NCBI RefSeq assembly: GCF_964019385.1
Contig: NC_088647.1
Span: 12,912,922 to 12,976,921 of the forward strand
Source: Sycon ciliatum
Taxonomy: Eukaryota > Porifera > Calcarea > Leucosolenida > Sycettidae
Reading direction: 5' to 3'
DNA length: 64,000 nucleotides
In this document: positions 18,315 through 29,633 of the stretch, piece after piece
Position numbering within the stretch: position 1 is the stretch's first letter
Layout of the letters: each line of letters starts with the position of its first letter
Translations under genes and position numbers: made by a program
Notes under the pieces: generated by a model
The model's database searches: none
Told to the model about the DNA's origin: nothing
The model's input: only the letters and a program-made list of their open reading frames with translations

Positions 18315-18412
18315 GAGTATGTATGTATGTATGTATGTATGTATGTATGTATGTATGTATGTATGTATGTATGTATGTATGTATGTATGTATGTATGTAC
18401 ATGTATGTATAA
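18315..18412. repeat. (TATG)n microsatellite, right of the retrozyme-like element
   Basis: About 24 units of TATG continue directly from the end of the second hammerhead repeat. Long Tyr-Val-Cys-Met frames over it are artefacts. Confidence 0.95.
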
Positions 18413-21400
18413 CCCATAACCATTCTGGTCGTAGGGGTGTCATGTGTGTCATAAGGCAGCAGCATAAAAAAATAAAACACCTATTAAACTACACTGCAAG
18501 CTGCCTGTACCTATCACCATCAGCAGCAATGTGCAGAAGGGTTATAAATAGATTATTGTATTATTGAATCGGGCACTACACTGCGGGAGGCCTGGACTGG
18601 GGATAGACCACCTTTAAATCAAGTGTGTGTTTTCTTGCCTTCCTTGAGTCCTGCACATCCAGATCATGATTTGAGCAGTGTATGTACACGAGGTGTTTGT
18701 ATGACTCCTGAACCCAAGCCTGACAGTACCAAACAGCTGCTTCTCACCAATCTTTCATAGAAGTGCCACTCTATGTCTCAGCTCTCAAGTAGGTGTCTCG
18801 ACACTCCTAATCCTCCTAATGGGGGTAGTGCCATTAATTTTGGTCTAGGTGAGTCTCCACTCTTGAGAGATAAGATGTTTTAGAAGCAGGCTTCAACAGA
18901 TACAGGCTCATTCCCCCTAGAGCTTGCATGCATGTATCATAATTCATTGTTGACTACTCTCATGTGTGCCAGTACTGCAGTGTGCACTGCACAGTGTAGA
19001 CTGATGATGTTGACATAGAAGCATAACTAATAATAATAATATTATTATAATATTATTATTACTTGAACAAAAGCATGGTTTGAACCCCGGCATACGGCCG
19101 TAAGCACCTGCTTTATACGCGACATTACGGTATGTAGCATACTAGCAAAATGATAATGTGGTGCCTATACCCCCCCCCCACTGTTCATCACTGACAGCCT
19201 GGGTCAGTCACAGACACTGATAATGATCTGATTATGACAGATCACAAAGGAAGGAAAGTACCCCACCAGTTAGTTCAGCTAGCTATAATGTACAGTAGCC
19301 AAGGTGTGTTGAACAGAAGTGCTGGACATCTGGCTAGTCTCAAGAGTTTCTTGGTGGAGACTTTGGGAGTACTTCATGACATGTGTGTGGACAGTGATGA
19401 ACATGTTGCGGCCCGGGGTGGTGTTGGTGTATCCGTGTTGGTGTCACATGATCCGGGGAGGCTGGACTGATCTGTCATAATTAAATGTCAAGAAATAGTG
19501 TTGCCTGAATGGCCCTGATGATCAGCGAGACTCTTACTCAAAGTAAGTTAGTTGCAACCAGGGAGTAGTAAAATTGTAACTATCCTTTGTGACTGTGCAC
19601 ATGTGGGGAGTGTGGTGCAATGTCAAGAGCACATCCATTAGGCTGGACAGGGCATTGGAACCCTGTCACCCTGTATGGTCACAGCCACAGCGTCAGTTCT
19701 GCTCCCAGATTATCTCAGGGTGGCCTGAGCACACTCTGCCCACAATCACCCATACCAGCTAGTCTGAGAGTGAGACCACACTGGGCACTTAACCAGTGAC
19801 GGAGCTACTACAGTAGTAGCCTACTAAAGACAAGTACTAGTAGAAAGAGTAAGACTCAGAGTACGAGTGGGGCTATGTACTCTTGATGGTTCTAAACTAG
19901 GCTAGATTACTAGAAGTGGACCACTCCGGCTGTGGTGGCCAAAGAGTAAAAACAAACAGTGTGCTGTGACAGAGTCTACTTGCCCACTGGGTGCACCACT
20001 CCAAAGCAGGGTATCTACCACTACCCGGGTACCACTACGCTACTGTACTCTGTAGTATACAGTAGCGACTAGTGCATTGTGTATTGATGGGGAACCGCTG
20101 GAGTTTCTAGTACTCTTGCAGTCTTGGTTGTAGGTCTACATGTAATTCTAAAGTCTAAACTAATCTAGTACAGTACAGTACAGTACAGTAGTGATGTGTG
20201 ACAGTAATCAGTATGTGTACAAGATCGTGGGTTGTAAACAAACAAAATGAGAAGTGTATCTGCATCATGCTGGAAACCTAAAGTAAGCACTTTTACTTTA
20301 CTTTACTACTGACTGCAAGCAACCTGATTGGAATCTTAAAACATCACAGCTCGCAATCTCCCGTTACCGGGCCAGCACAGAGTGCTTCACTTCACTGTGT
20401 ACACATACATGTACATCATCTACATGTACATCACATACTAATTTTGTATAAAAACAGAAGACACAACACTAGCATACACAGCTGTAGACACATGTATGGG
20501 TAACATGTACATGATTGCACATGTTACCATACATGATTGTGCAGGTATGCTCCGTAAAATCCGGCCCATAGTGCATAATATTAATTATTATTATTAATTT
20601 GGAGCCCTCAACTAACTTGCAACTAACAGGTCCAGGGCGCCAGCTTTGCACTTGGGGTCGGATTTCACCCAGCGCAACTGTACATGTCCCGGTGAGTACT
20701 GAAGAATCAAGCCTATGACTAGCATAAGCAGTAGGTGTAGATTGATTTGATATTTTGCAGGGGTTAAATTTGGCTTGGCAGGATGTGGGGTTTGCATTGT
20801 GCTCAAACAGGACACTTGTTTGGAAAGCACCTGGTGGCATATCAGTGAAACATGGCACTATCAAACGGAAGCAACTAATTGAACTAAGCTCAGCTGACCT
20901 GAACTTCTTCCCGCTGAGATGGCTGCACAGATGTGGGCAGGACACAACCGCCACATCAGATGTGGGCAGGACACAACCGCCACAAGCAGTGCAACACACT
21001 ACGTGTTTTTCACCAGCTATGCGGGCTCAGCACACATATACTGTAACACAGCCACATCACTCGTATTATGCTGCCACCAAGGCGCCCCTGGGCATTGAGA
21101 AATATCAAGCAAAACAGACCACAAATTGACAACACCAAATTGATCATAATGCATATTCCTCATTGGTTGGGTATATTTCAGTCTCGACAGAGGCCAGTTG
21201 CATAAAAACAATGGAAAGAACCAGATCACATTAAAAAAAAGATTATAAAAACATTTCTATAAAAAAAAGAAAAGACTAGCACAGACTCCCACGTACAAAA
21301 AAACAGGTTTGTGAAAACAGGACAGCTTAATGGTTATAGTTAGGGTCATCGGGCAAACAAGATTCGATAGGTTTGCTCCGATATATTTTGAAAGCAATGT

Positions 21401-21490
21401 TACCTGCTAAGGTATGTACTACTTGGTAGTACCATGACAAACGCTCGCGCAAAAAGAATCCGCCAAAACTGCTAGCTTGGACTGGTACCT
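18413..21490. other. Gene-poor intergenic stretch
   Basis: I recognise no gene. Small repeats: AGTACAGTACAGTACAGTAC near 20165, a 26-bp direct repeat pair (AGATGTGGGCAGGACACAAC) near 20931 and 20957, and TATTA runs near 19025 and 20578. A 78-residue frame at 19234-19470 and frames at 20469-21129 have no recognisable similarity and are not called. Confidence 0.5.
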
Positions 21491-21493
21491 ATT

Positions 21494-21499
21494 TTTATT
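21494..21499 (-). terminator. Poly(A) signal AATAAA of the secreted-protein gene
   Basis: TTTATT on the plus strand gives AATAAA on the minus strand, about 320 bp after the stop at 21817. Confidence 0.5.
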
Positions 21500-21816
21500 C
21501 ACAGCACCAAATAAATATCAATATCCTGCTGTGGATATGCAGCTTGTAACACCAGTCAAGTGAAGACATAAAAAATATTCAAAAACACCAGCACCTACTA
21601 GAGTCCATACGCACGCATTGCGCAACTCAAGACACCGACCGTTGGGGAAGTCATGTCCAGCGCTGCTCTTGTACAGAACTGTGATGCTGTTGCTGCTGGA
21701 GTCGGCATGCCCCCGCTGCTTCAGTCTCTGCCAGCGCTCCTGCATACGTCAAACGGGATTCCTCCACCCCACATGCTTAGACTGTGCATCGTAACGCCAC
21801 GTTTTCTGGCATTTGT

Positions 21817-22596
21817 CTATGCACAAGACAACAGCGTCAGCATCAGCACCAGGCATGCAGCTAGAAGACCGGAGGAAACGCGCAGAGACGATGCCGCACT
21901 GTCGCCACCGACTCTCGCTGGGTCCGGTGCTGTAGGGGTGGTGGTAGGGGCCTGTGTTGGAGGACTGGTCGGAGGACTGGTCGGAGGACTGGTCGGAGGA
22001 CTGGTCGGTGGGACCTGCCAGTTCACAATTATTCGTGCCTTCAAGCCAGTCAAACACTGACCACCTACCATTTCAATACCTGGCAGCAATGGGTTAGATA
22101 AGGTGGGGTCAGAAATTGTTCCCACCACATAGTAAGTATCTAGAACATTTCCACCATAGTCGAACTCCAGAGTAACAGTCGATATTACAGGAATGTAACA
22201 TGCCTGTATGGTTGCCTCATCATCCGCCAGGCCATTAACCTTCAGTACATAGCGCTTGCCCTGGTTGTTTAGTGTCGCGTTGCAGGAGAGAAATCCATCC
22301 ATATCAACTAAGTTTATACTCTGTAAGAACTGTCCAGCGCACACGAACACCAAACGTATCACGAAAGAATTGGAAGGCGCAGTCACGTTAATTACGGTTC
22401 CACTCGCCGGCAGGGACGTGCTATCCTTCCAGTTGTTCACGTCGCAGTTTATTTGGCTGGCGTTAGTGTTTTCGCTGCAAGAAACGCTGACTTGTCCATT
22501 AGCCACCAAGGGCCCACAGGATAGCAGTGCAACTGCCCACAGCACTGTAACATTGACGGTCGAAAAGACGACCACCGTCGGCTTAGAATCGCCCAT
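21817..22596 (-). CDS. Secreted, probably GPI-anchored cell-surface protein with PPTS stalk
   Basis: An intron-free frame of 259 residues. An N-terminal hydrophobic stretch (VTVLWAVALLSCGPLVANG, about 17-35) looks like a signal peptide. The middle (about 36-195) has seven Cys, several Asn-X-Ser/Thr sites and alternating beta-type sequence; I do not recognise its family. Residues about 195-225 form a Pro/Thr/Ser stalk with four tandem PPTS units encoded by a 12-bp minisatellite. The last 22 residues are hydrophobic (SGLLAACLVLMLTLLSCA) with small residues before them and no charged cytosolic tail, as in GPI-attachment signals. A short type I membrane protein is the alternative. Function unknown. 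Confidence 0.72.
   Translation of the reverse strand: MGDSKPTVVVFSTVNVTVLWAVALLSCGPLVANGQVSVSCSENTNASQINCDVNNWKDSTSLPASGTVINVTAPSNSFVIRLVFVCAGQFLQSINLVDMDGFLSCNATLNNQGKRYVLKVNGLADDEATIQACYIPVISTVTLEFDYGGNVLDTYYVVGTISDPTLSNPLLPGIEMVGGQCLTGLKARIIVNWQVPPTSPPTSPPTSPPTSPPTQAPTTTPTAPDPARVGGDSAASSLRVSSGLLAACLVLMLTLLSCA
21959..22006 (-). repeat. 12-bp coding minisatellite (PPTS repeats)
   Basis: GGAGGACTGGTC is repeated four times without change on the plus strand. On the coding strand it gives the PPTS stalk units, residues about 198-213. Perfect identity suggests recent expansion. Confidence 0.95.
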
Positions 22597-23045
22597 TCTA
22601 ATTCGCTAGCACAGCTAAGTCGGATAGTTCCAGGTACTGATCCGCTGGACAAAACTGCAGCTCAAGTAATCAACGTGATGCAGATTCAAAACTATTGGAA
22701 CACCAACACATGGCAAGTGGTCGACACGAGAGCTCTTGTCGACATGTCGTCTTGGCCTTGGACCGGTGACACACATGCAGAGTGTCGACAGAGACGGCCA
22801 ATAATATTATACGACAGTACGAGTACGAGTGCGGAGGTCTGGTCGGTACATTCAGTAAACAGTATTTTCATTGGACTCTTGCTCCCATACGGGGCCATAG
22901 GCCATGGCGCATTGCCCACACGTGTAGTACTCGTACACACTCCTTATTTATACGCCTCCTTTTGTTCTTTGTTTGCCGCGCGCGCGCGCCCGCGCGCGCC
23001 CGCACGCGCGATATCGCGATCGTGCAGCTCGATTGTGATAATTAT
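22597..23045. other. 5' flank of the secreted-protein gene
   Basis: The promoter of the minus-strand gene should lie here, but no TATA box is clear. A pure alternating GC patch (CGCGCGCGCCCGCGCGCGCC) lies at about 22979-22998, a possible Z-DNA tract. Confidence 0.45.
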
Positions 23046-23465
23046 GGCTGTGTTTACATGAAGCGTTTCAACCCGGGTTGAGTTCGACCCGGGTCAGATT
23101 TCAACCCGCCATGTGCACAAAGTGAATCGAATGGCGCGTTTACATGACGCATTGCGCTTGACCCGGGTTGAAATTTCGACCTTGGGGGGAGGGTTGAAAT
23201 CAACCCGGGTCAAGAAAATCGTACAAACGTACTTCTGTGCGTATCTCGCGCCAGGTTTGAACAGCACTGCAGATGCAAATTTCGCGCGAACGGATTCACG
23301 TGACCATACAGGACTGTAGAAGTGGACTTTTGGCGGCATATCAGTATTTGACCCGGGTCAACTGTCTTCATGTAAACTCTCACAGACACCTCTTTTGTTT
23401 GTCGTACAGACTTTCAACCCGGGCTGAACTCGACCCGGGTTGAAATTTCTCATGTAAACACAGCC
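23046..23465. mobile_element. PIF/Harbinger-like MITE with GGCTGTGTTTACATGA ends, 420 bp
   Basis: Inverted ends GGCTGTGTTTACATGA are followed inside by repeated TTTCAACCCGGGTTGA and TTGACCCGGGTTGAAAT motifs in both orientations, so the subterminal part can fold strongly. TAT flanks both sides (23043-23045, 23466-23468), a 3-bp duplication. Non-coding. Confidence 0.78.
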
Positions 23466-24029
23466 TATGACTTCCTGACGTGACAGGCGCGCGCGCTAGG
23501 CCTGTACTCTACTACAAGTAGTAGTACTACAACTAATACGTTAGTAGTTCTACCAAGAGACCCCCCACTACCATGACTGCTCTTGGTACTACCAAGAGTG
23601 GGGGGGGGGTTGTACTCTTGCCAGTCTTGGTACAGTCAGTATCGCCGATACGGTAGCGTTGGTGTTTGATTTTGAGCATTTTTCTATGATACTGCATGCA
23701 ATGTATGCGAGTAGGGTGTCAAACGACTCAGCACATACGCACTACATACATGTGCAATGTCATGTAGCTGGCCCGGCCTGGCTACAGTGTAGCTCCCGAC
23801 ACACAAAATCAGCATTTCCTCATGATGGAGGCATATTTTGGCCACTTGTACGAGCAAAACTCACCAAACAACACTCACTGGACACGTTCTTCACGAAGAA
23901 GTAACACCCTGTTCTGCTCTGACATCACTTGATTTTACATCAATCACTATAACCGAGGCAAAACTAATACAGGTCTTTTGAAATATGAATTTGATCACGA
24001 CGCGATATATTATTATTATTATTATTATT
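23466..24029. other. Intergenic, nothing recognised
   Basis: Contains a G run near 23600, short inverted CCAAGAGT motifs and, at 24007-24029, an ATT microsatellite that marks the left edge of the satellite array. Confidence 0.5.
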
Positions 24030-25036
24030 ACAAAAAATGTATTATCTACGCATGCATCTACGCAAGATTCACCACCAGCCAATTAGGACATGTGTCAAAG
24101 TATTGAACGTTTTCGTTCCCTTCTTGTCAAAATACTACAGGGAATGATGGAAATAAGCCAAAAGACTACAACTATAAGGAAAATAAGTTCAGAAACATAT
24201 CACTCCAATTATGTGTCAGCATCACAGCAGAAGCAGACAAAGTCCACGTGACGAAAGCAATAATATAGAGGACTAGACTGTGCGACTAGGAATGAAACAA
24301 ATTATAGATGGATCGAACTACCGAGCCACGGCGGCTCGGTATATTGTGTGCCTCCACGATTAATAATTTGAAAGCAGGACGGAGGCAGAAAATATTACAA
24401 AAAATGTATTATCTACGCATGCATCTACGCAAGATTCACCACCAGCCAATTAGGACATGTGTCAAAGTATTGAACGTTTTCGTTCCCTTCTTGTCAAAAT
24501 ACTACAGGGAATGATGGAAATAAGCCAAAAGACTACAACTATAAGGAAAATAAGTTCAGAAACATATCACTCCAATTATGTATCAGCATCACAGCAGAAG
24601 CAGACAAAGTCCACGTGACGAAAGCAATAATATAGAGGACTAGACTGTGCGACTAGGAATGAAACAAATTATAGATGGATCGAACTACCGAGCCACGGCG
24701 GCTCGGTATATTGTGTGCCTCCACGATTAATAATTTGAAAGCAGGACGGAGGCAGAAAATATTACAAAAAATGTATTATCTACGCATGCATCTACGCAAG
24801 ATTCACCACCAGCCAATTAGGACATGTGTCAAAGTATTGAACGTTTTCGTTCCCTTCTTGTCAAAATACTACAGGGAATGATGGAAATAAGCCAAAAGAC
24901 TACAACTATAAGGAAAATAAGTTCAGAAACATATCACTCCAATTATGTATCAGCATCACAGCAGAAGCAGACAAAGTCCACGTGACGAAAGCAATAATAT
25001 AGAGGACTAGACTGTGCGACTAGGAATGAAACAAAT
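24030..25036 (+). repeat. 367-bp satellite array, three units
   Basis: Units start at about 24030, 24397 and 24764 (the third is partial) and are nearly identical. Each holds a 9-bp-stem hairpin (TACCGAGCC/GGCTCGGTA) and can be read as a 68-residue frame opening MDRTTEPRRLG. No similarity supports a protein. Inverted copies lie at 27850-28838. Confidence 0.92.
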
Positions 25037-25522
25037 TTAGAAAAGCGATCCTGTCAGCTTTTCTATTATTGTGTTCACATGGCAGAAAAAACGACACCGC
25101 TATGCTACGTAAGTTTCTACGTAAGGTGCTCGGTACTTCACTTAGGCTACGTAAGTTTCTACGTAAGGTGCTCGGTATTAGATCTACTAACGGGTGGTAG
25201 CCGCGTGCTGTGCACGTGCACGGCAGACATTGTGTTGCATGCAGTGCAGTCCGTTTTCGGATGTGCATGCGCGAGGAACTTCCTTCTTTGGAACTGCTTC
25301 TTGCATGAGCTGTTTCGGTTATTTCGTGTCCTGGCTTATTTCGCTTCGGCTCTGCTGAGACCTCTTTTCACGGAATATTACTCAATGACAGGTGAGTTGA
25401 CCAGTTCCCTTTGATTCATTTGCTTGTGTTGACTCTTTCATTTACGAAAAGTGTGCTGATTTTAGGTGGAATACAATAAAATTAATAATGGAAAAGCTGA
25501 CAGGATCTCTTTTCTAAATTTA
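25034..25522. mobile_element. Inverted-repeat-bounded insert (MITE-like), copy 1
   Basis: The left boundary AAATTTAGAAAAG and CCTGTCAGCTTTTCTATTAT recur inverted at 25476-25522 (AATAATGGAAAAGCTGACAG, TTTTCTAAATTT). The inside has a tandem pair of GCTACGTAAGTTTCTACGTA. A second copy of its first 370 bp is at 51966-52335. A segment at 25358-25466 is repeated directly at about 25536-25648, just outside the right end. Confidence 0.6.
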
Positions 25523-27234
25523 GCTTTTCTGCTGTCGAGGCCTCCTTTTACGGAATACTCAATGACAGGTGATCTCTGAGTTGACCAGCTTCCTTCGATT
25601 CATTTGCTTATGCTCACCCTTTCATTTACGGAAACGTGTGCTGATTTTATTCGGATTTAGATCCATTCGTTTCTCTTTGCCCTTGCCAAACAGTGTGCGA
25701 AGAACGCGAGTTCACCTTCTTGACGGTAAGGCTTATGTTGCTGCTGAGGCTTTAAATAGATGTGTTGTCGAAATACTCCTGTTCATTGTACATTGGTACG
25801 TTACAAGTAAGGCACTGGTCATGATTGCTTCCGGCATTCTATGCTCCGATCATAGGGTAGAATCTGAATTTTGCCGTGGCATAGCATCGTTGGCAGTTCC
25901 CAATCTGGAGGGAAAGGTTCAAAGACGCATTGGCCGAGTACTAGTATGCAAAATAAATTCGCATATCAGGGAAAATCTCCATTATGGAGAGGTTCATGCA
26001 TTCAGTGACTTGTTTGCTTCATACGAAACAAGCCAATGGGTGCAGTCTCGTCTCGTGAAAATCTCGTACGATTGGATTTGTTTACTCGAGTCTGGGCTGT
26101 TTGATTTGTGAGTACCGCCGAGATTGCACTGCCCCAAATAAAGTTGCGTGCCGGTAGAGCAAGAATTACGATCTGCAATCTGTTTGTAGTACCTGCAAGA
26201 ATGTGCTATACGTATTTTCTCTGTTGTTGTTTCAGTTGCCGTCATGTTGCTAAAGAAAGGTTCAGTGACTCATTTGTTTCATAAAAGACGAGTCAATGGT
26301 TTGGTCTGGCTTAGAATCTTTCGCTGTAGAAGAAATCTATTCGTGTCTCTATTAGAGAAATAATTGTATTCACTCGTTATAAAATAGGGTTAACACAAAC
26401 TCACGGAGCAAATGCCATCGGTCCCTTGATGTTCGTCTGGATATCATTCATACTCCCCGAAGTCGTGTAACATTTTACTATTATGGAGTGCCTTGTTTAT
26501 CTCTCAGTACCTAAAACCATTATATCCTTGCCCCTTATATCCTCAGGATCAGTGTAGTTGTTGGAACGAGGTGTCGGACTCAGCGATGTATTTGTTTACA
26601 TTTTAATGCATGTTTATTGTTCCTACTTTGCTGTGTTGTTTTAGACAATCGTGGACACTTTGAAGTCACTGAACTGCTTCCAAAAGGTTTATCGACATCA
26701 ACAGGATTACGATTTCACTACAATATGATGCCGGATGACCTTATCACGACAACCCATGACTACAATTATAAACACAGAATCAACAAAAACATCTGCGGCA
26801 CACCTGGTTACAATTCTCAAGTAAATGTGATTTAGGGTGTGGACATCTGAATTTTCTGAAAGACAAGACAATTTTATGACTGTCATGAAATTCTGCAACA
26901 TCCACAGAATGACTTGCGTATAAAAAAAGTATCACCGCCACGACCCATATGATTCCCCTGCAGAAGAACATGAATACATGTATGCAAGACTAGTTCCATT
27001 TTCTGCAAGAAAAGGCTTGCACATCAATGCGTATAATACGGTATTGAATTTGATATGATACACATACATGTAGGGGCTCCCGTAAGAAGAACATAGGTCT
27101 GTGGGAAACACCCTAGTAAAATAAATAAAATAATAATAATAATAACATGCAGAGGCGCTACATGTAGGCCATCATTAGGGCATGCGGCATTCCATTGGTT
27201 ACACAATTATATCCTTTAGCCAAAAAAACAAAAG
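25523..27234. other. Core between the inverted satellite arrays
   Basis: AT-rich DNA with the open frame at 25569-26111 (entered separately) and a short frame at 26617-26835. Neither resembles a transposase or other family that I know. If the flanking arrays are termini of one large element, this would be its interior. Confidence 0.35.
25569..26111 (+). CDS. Hypothetical frame of 180 residues, doubtful
   Basis: Opens MISELTSFLRFICLC and continues with sequence of ordinary composition (for example VESEFCRGIASLAVPNLEGK). The first part is the repeated segment also present at 25358-25466, so the real start, if any, is downstream or the frame is an exon. A GT (26108) follows the stop region. I recognise no domain. 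It may be an exon of an element carried between the satellite arrays, or chance. Confidence 0.2.
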   Translation: MISELTSFLRFICLCSPFHLRKRVLILFGFRSIRFSLPLPNSVRRTRVHLLDGKAYVAAEALNRCVVEILLFIVHWYVTSKALVMIASGILCSDHRVESEFCRGIASLAVPNLEGKVQRRIGRVLVCKINSHIRENLHYGEVHAFSDLFASYETSQWVQSRLVKISYDWICLLESGLFDL

Positions 27235-27665
27235 AAATTATAGCAATAAAAACTGCTTTATGGCAGTTTTCTAAAAAAGGTTATTGTGTTCTAGTCCATG
27301 GACCTCGTCTAAAAAGTAAGAAATTAACGAAATGTGATAGCCGAAAATTAAAATTTCACACAAAACCTCACAATAATCACACACAGGATGCGAGACGACC
27401 TTTTCCCCTCGTGGTCCTCTTTCATATGCAAGCATGTTGGCGCAGTACATGTACTTGTATAAGTACAAGTGTCGGAATAAACAAGTGTTGAAAGCCGTAC
27501 TATTAGATCTTCAAGTGTCGTGATTATTGTGAGGTTTTGTGTGAAATTTTAATTTTCGGCTATCACATTTCGTTAATTTCTTACTTTTTAGACGAGGTCC
27601 ATGGACTAGAACACAATAACCTTTTTTAGAAAACTGCCATAAAGCAGTTTTTATTGCTATAATTA
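27235..27665. repeat. Foldback element, 146-bp inverted arms
   Basis: Arms at about 27236-27381 and 27520-27664 are nearly perfect inverted copies (outer ends AATTATAGCAATAAAAACTG). A 138-bp spacer separates them. It lies directly at the start of the right satellite array. Confidence 0.85.
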
Positions 27666-28838
27666 TAGATGGATCGAACTACCGAGCCACGGCGGCTCGG
27701 TATATTGTGTGCCTCCACGATTAATAATTTGAAAGCAGGACGGAGGCAGAAAATATTACAAAAAATGTATTATCTACGCATGCATCTACGCAAGATTCAC
27801 CACCAGCCAACTTGTTAGGACATGTGTCAAAGTATTGAACGTTTAATAAGTTCTTTGTCTGCTTCTTATGTGATGCTGACACATAATTGGAGTGATATGT
27901 TTCTGAACTTATTTTCCTTATAGTTGTAGTCTTTTGGCTTATTTCCATCATTCCCTGTAGTATTTTGACAAGAAGGGAACGAAAACGTTCAATACTTTGA
28001 CACATGTCCTAATTGGCTGGTGGTGAATCTTGCGTAGATGCATGCGTAGATAATACATTTTTTGTAATATTTTCTGCCTCCGTCCTGCTTTCAAATTATT
28101 AATCGTGGAGGCACACAATATACCGAGCCGCCGTGGCTCGGTAATTCGATCCATCTATAATTTGTTTCATTCCTAGTCGCACAGTCTAGTCCTCTATATT
28201 AGTGCTTTCGTCACGTGGACTTTGTCTGCTTCTGCTGTGATGCTGACACATAATTGGAGTGATATGTTTCTGAACTTATTTTCCTTATAGTTGTAGTCTT
28301 TTGGCTTATTTCCATCATTCCCTGTAGTATTTTGACAAGAAGGGAACGAAAACGTTCAATACTTTGACACATGTCCTAATTGGCTGGTGGTGAATCTTGC
28401 GTAGATGCATGCGTAGATAATACATTTTTTGTAATATTTTCTGCCTCCGTCCTGCTTTCAAATTATTAATCGTGGAGGCACACAATATACCGAGCCGCCG
28501 TGGCTCGGTAGTTCGATCCATCTATAATTTGTTTCATTCCTAGTCGCACAGTCTAGTCCTCTATATTATTGCTTTCGTCACGTGGACTTTGTCTGCTTCT
28601 GCTGTGATGCTGACACATACATGTAATTGGAGTGATATGTTTCTGAACTTATTTTCCTTATAGTTGTAGTCTTTTGGCTTATTTCCATCATTCCCTGTAG
28701 TATTTTGACAAGAAGGGAACGAAAACGTTCAATACTTTGACACATGTCCTAATTGGCTGGTGGTGAATCTTGCGTAGATGCATGCGTAGATAATACATTT
28801 TTTGTAATATTTTCTGCCTCCGTCCTGCTTTCAAATTA
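27663..28838 (-). repeat. 367-bp satellite array, inverted copies
   Basis: A 180-bp plus-orientation piece (27663-27842) meets three minus-orientation units (about 27850-28838). They match the left array, with a few substitutions and a small insertion (ACATGT near 28618). The array ends at an ATT-rich tract that is also the tail of the next LINE. Confidence 0.9.
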
Positions 28839-29592
28839 TTATTATTATTTTTATTATTATTATTATTAAATTTTTGATAGGGCAATCCCCACAGGCCTAA
28901 GGCCTTTTGACAGGTACCCTAAAAAATGAAGAACAGAATTACGGAAGGTATGCAAGGAAGAACTTGAGCGGACCTCCGCTGGGAGGGCATTCCAGCGGTC
29001 AGAGCCAAGGAAAGTGACAGAAAATAAACCATAGCGACGTTTGGCTGTCGGAAGAGCAAGGGAAGAGGACACTTGAGAGCGGGTGCGAGAACTAGTGCAG
29101 GTAGAATTAGAGCGGAGACAGAAACAGTTAGCAACAAAGACACTAGCCAGATCATGAAGCGCACGGTACGTTAGAACGTACAGCTTGAATTGGTACCTGA
29201 CAGACAAGGGAATGATATGGTAGCGGGCAAGAACAAGGGAGACATCAGATAGGCGGGGCATGCAAAATACAATACGCAGCGCTCTATTACTAAGTCGGAC
29301 AACACGGTCATGGAGGGAGGCAGAAAGGCAGTGAGCAAAGGAATTAGACCCATACTCAAGTATGGACTGAATGGAACAGATGTAGAAAGCCCTCTTAGCA
29401 TCGATCGTTAAATGGTCTCGGACCTTTCTAAACATTCCTAACTTACAGCCTATTTTACGTTCTAATTGTGCAATGTGAACTCCAAAGGAGAGATGTTCGT
29501 CAAGAACTATACCGAGGTATTTCACGTGTGCACTAGGGGTGATGGTGACATCTTCAATCTGAACGTTGACATCGGGGTCAAGAGGTTTCGAC
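28839..29592 (-). mobile_element. 5'-truncated LINE (Jockey/CR1-like RT C-terminus)
   Basis: A continuous minus-strand frame (29525-28866, open upstream to about 29590) encodes the post-RT part of a non-LTR polymerase: KYLGIVLDEHLSF, then QSILEYGSNSFAH and the terminal DRWNALPAEVR motif typical of LINE pol ends. The 3' end passes into an (AAT)n tail at 28839-28866. A shorter copy of the same 3' end is at 57056-57135. The 5' part was never present, as is usual for LINE insertions. The frame is intact, so it is young. Confidence 0.85.
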
Positions 29593-29633
29593 TACTATAG
29601 ACGATTATTACTATACGCGATAACTGTGTATGT

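Larger units (their letters stand above)
18033..18320 (+). mobile_element. Retrozyme-like element: 226-bp unit bounded by two hammerhead ribozymes
   Basis: A 62-bp direct repeat (18033-18094 and 18259-18320) that contains a complete hammerhead ribozyme flanks a unique middle. The spacing is 226 bp, so the two predicted cleavage sites (after 18080 and after 18306) would release a 226-nt RNA with matching ends. The unit is non-coding and rich in short hairpins (for example CCTGAT...ATCAGG near 18210-18246, CTGACTTGTCAG near 18170). Animal and plant retrozymes are known as small non-autonomous elements with hammerheads in terminal repeats that yield circular RNAs. Placement in that class is inference from this layout. 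It sits inside a TATG microsatellite. Confidence 0.8.

Noticed and set aside
19234-19470. 78-residue frame with ordinary composition
   Set aside because: No similarity, no splice or poly(A) context; kept out of the gene list.
20469-20999. 176-residue minus-strand frame and overlapping 124-residue plus-strand frame
   Set aside because: Composition is not protein-like, and a 26-bp direct repeat runs through both; likely chance.
24030-28838. Regular repeats as a CRISPR array
   Set aside because: The 367-bp units have no unique spacers and the window is eukaryotic.
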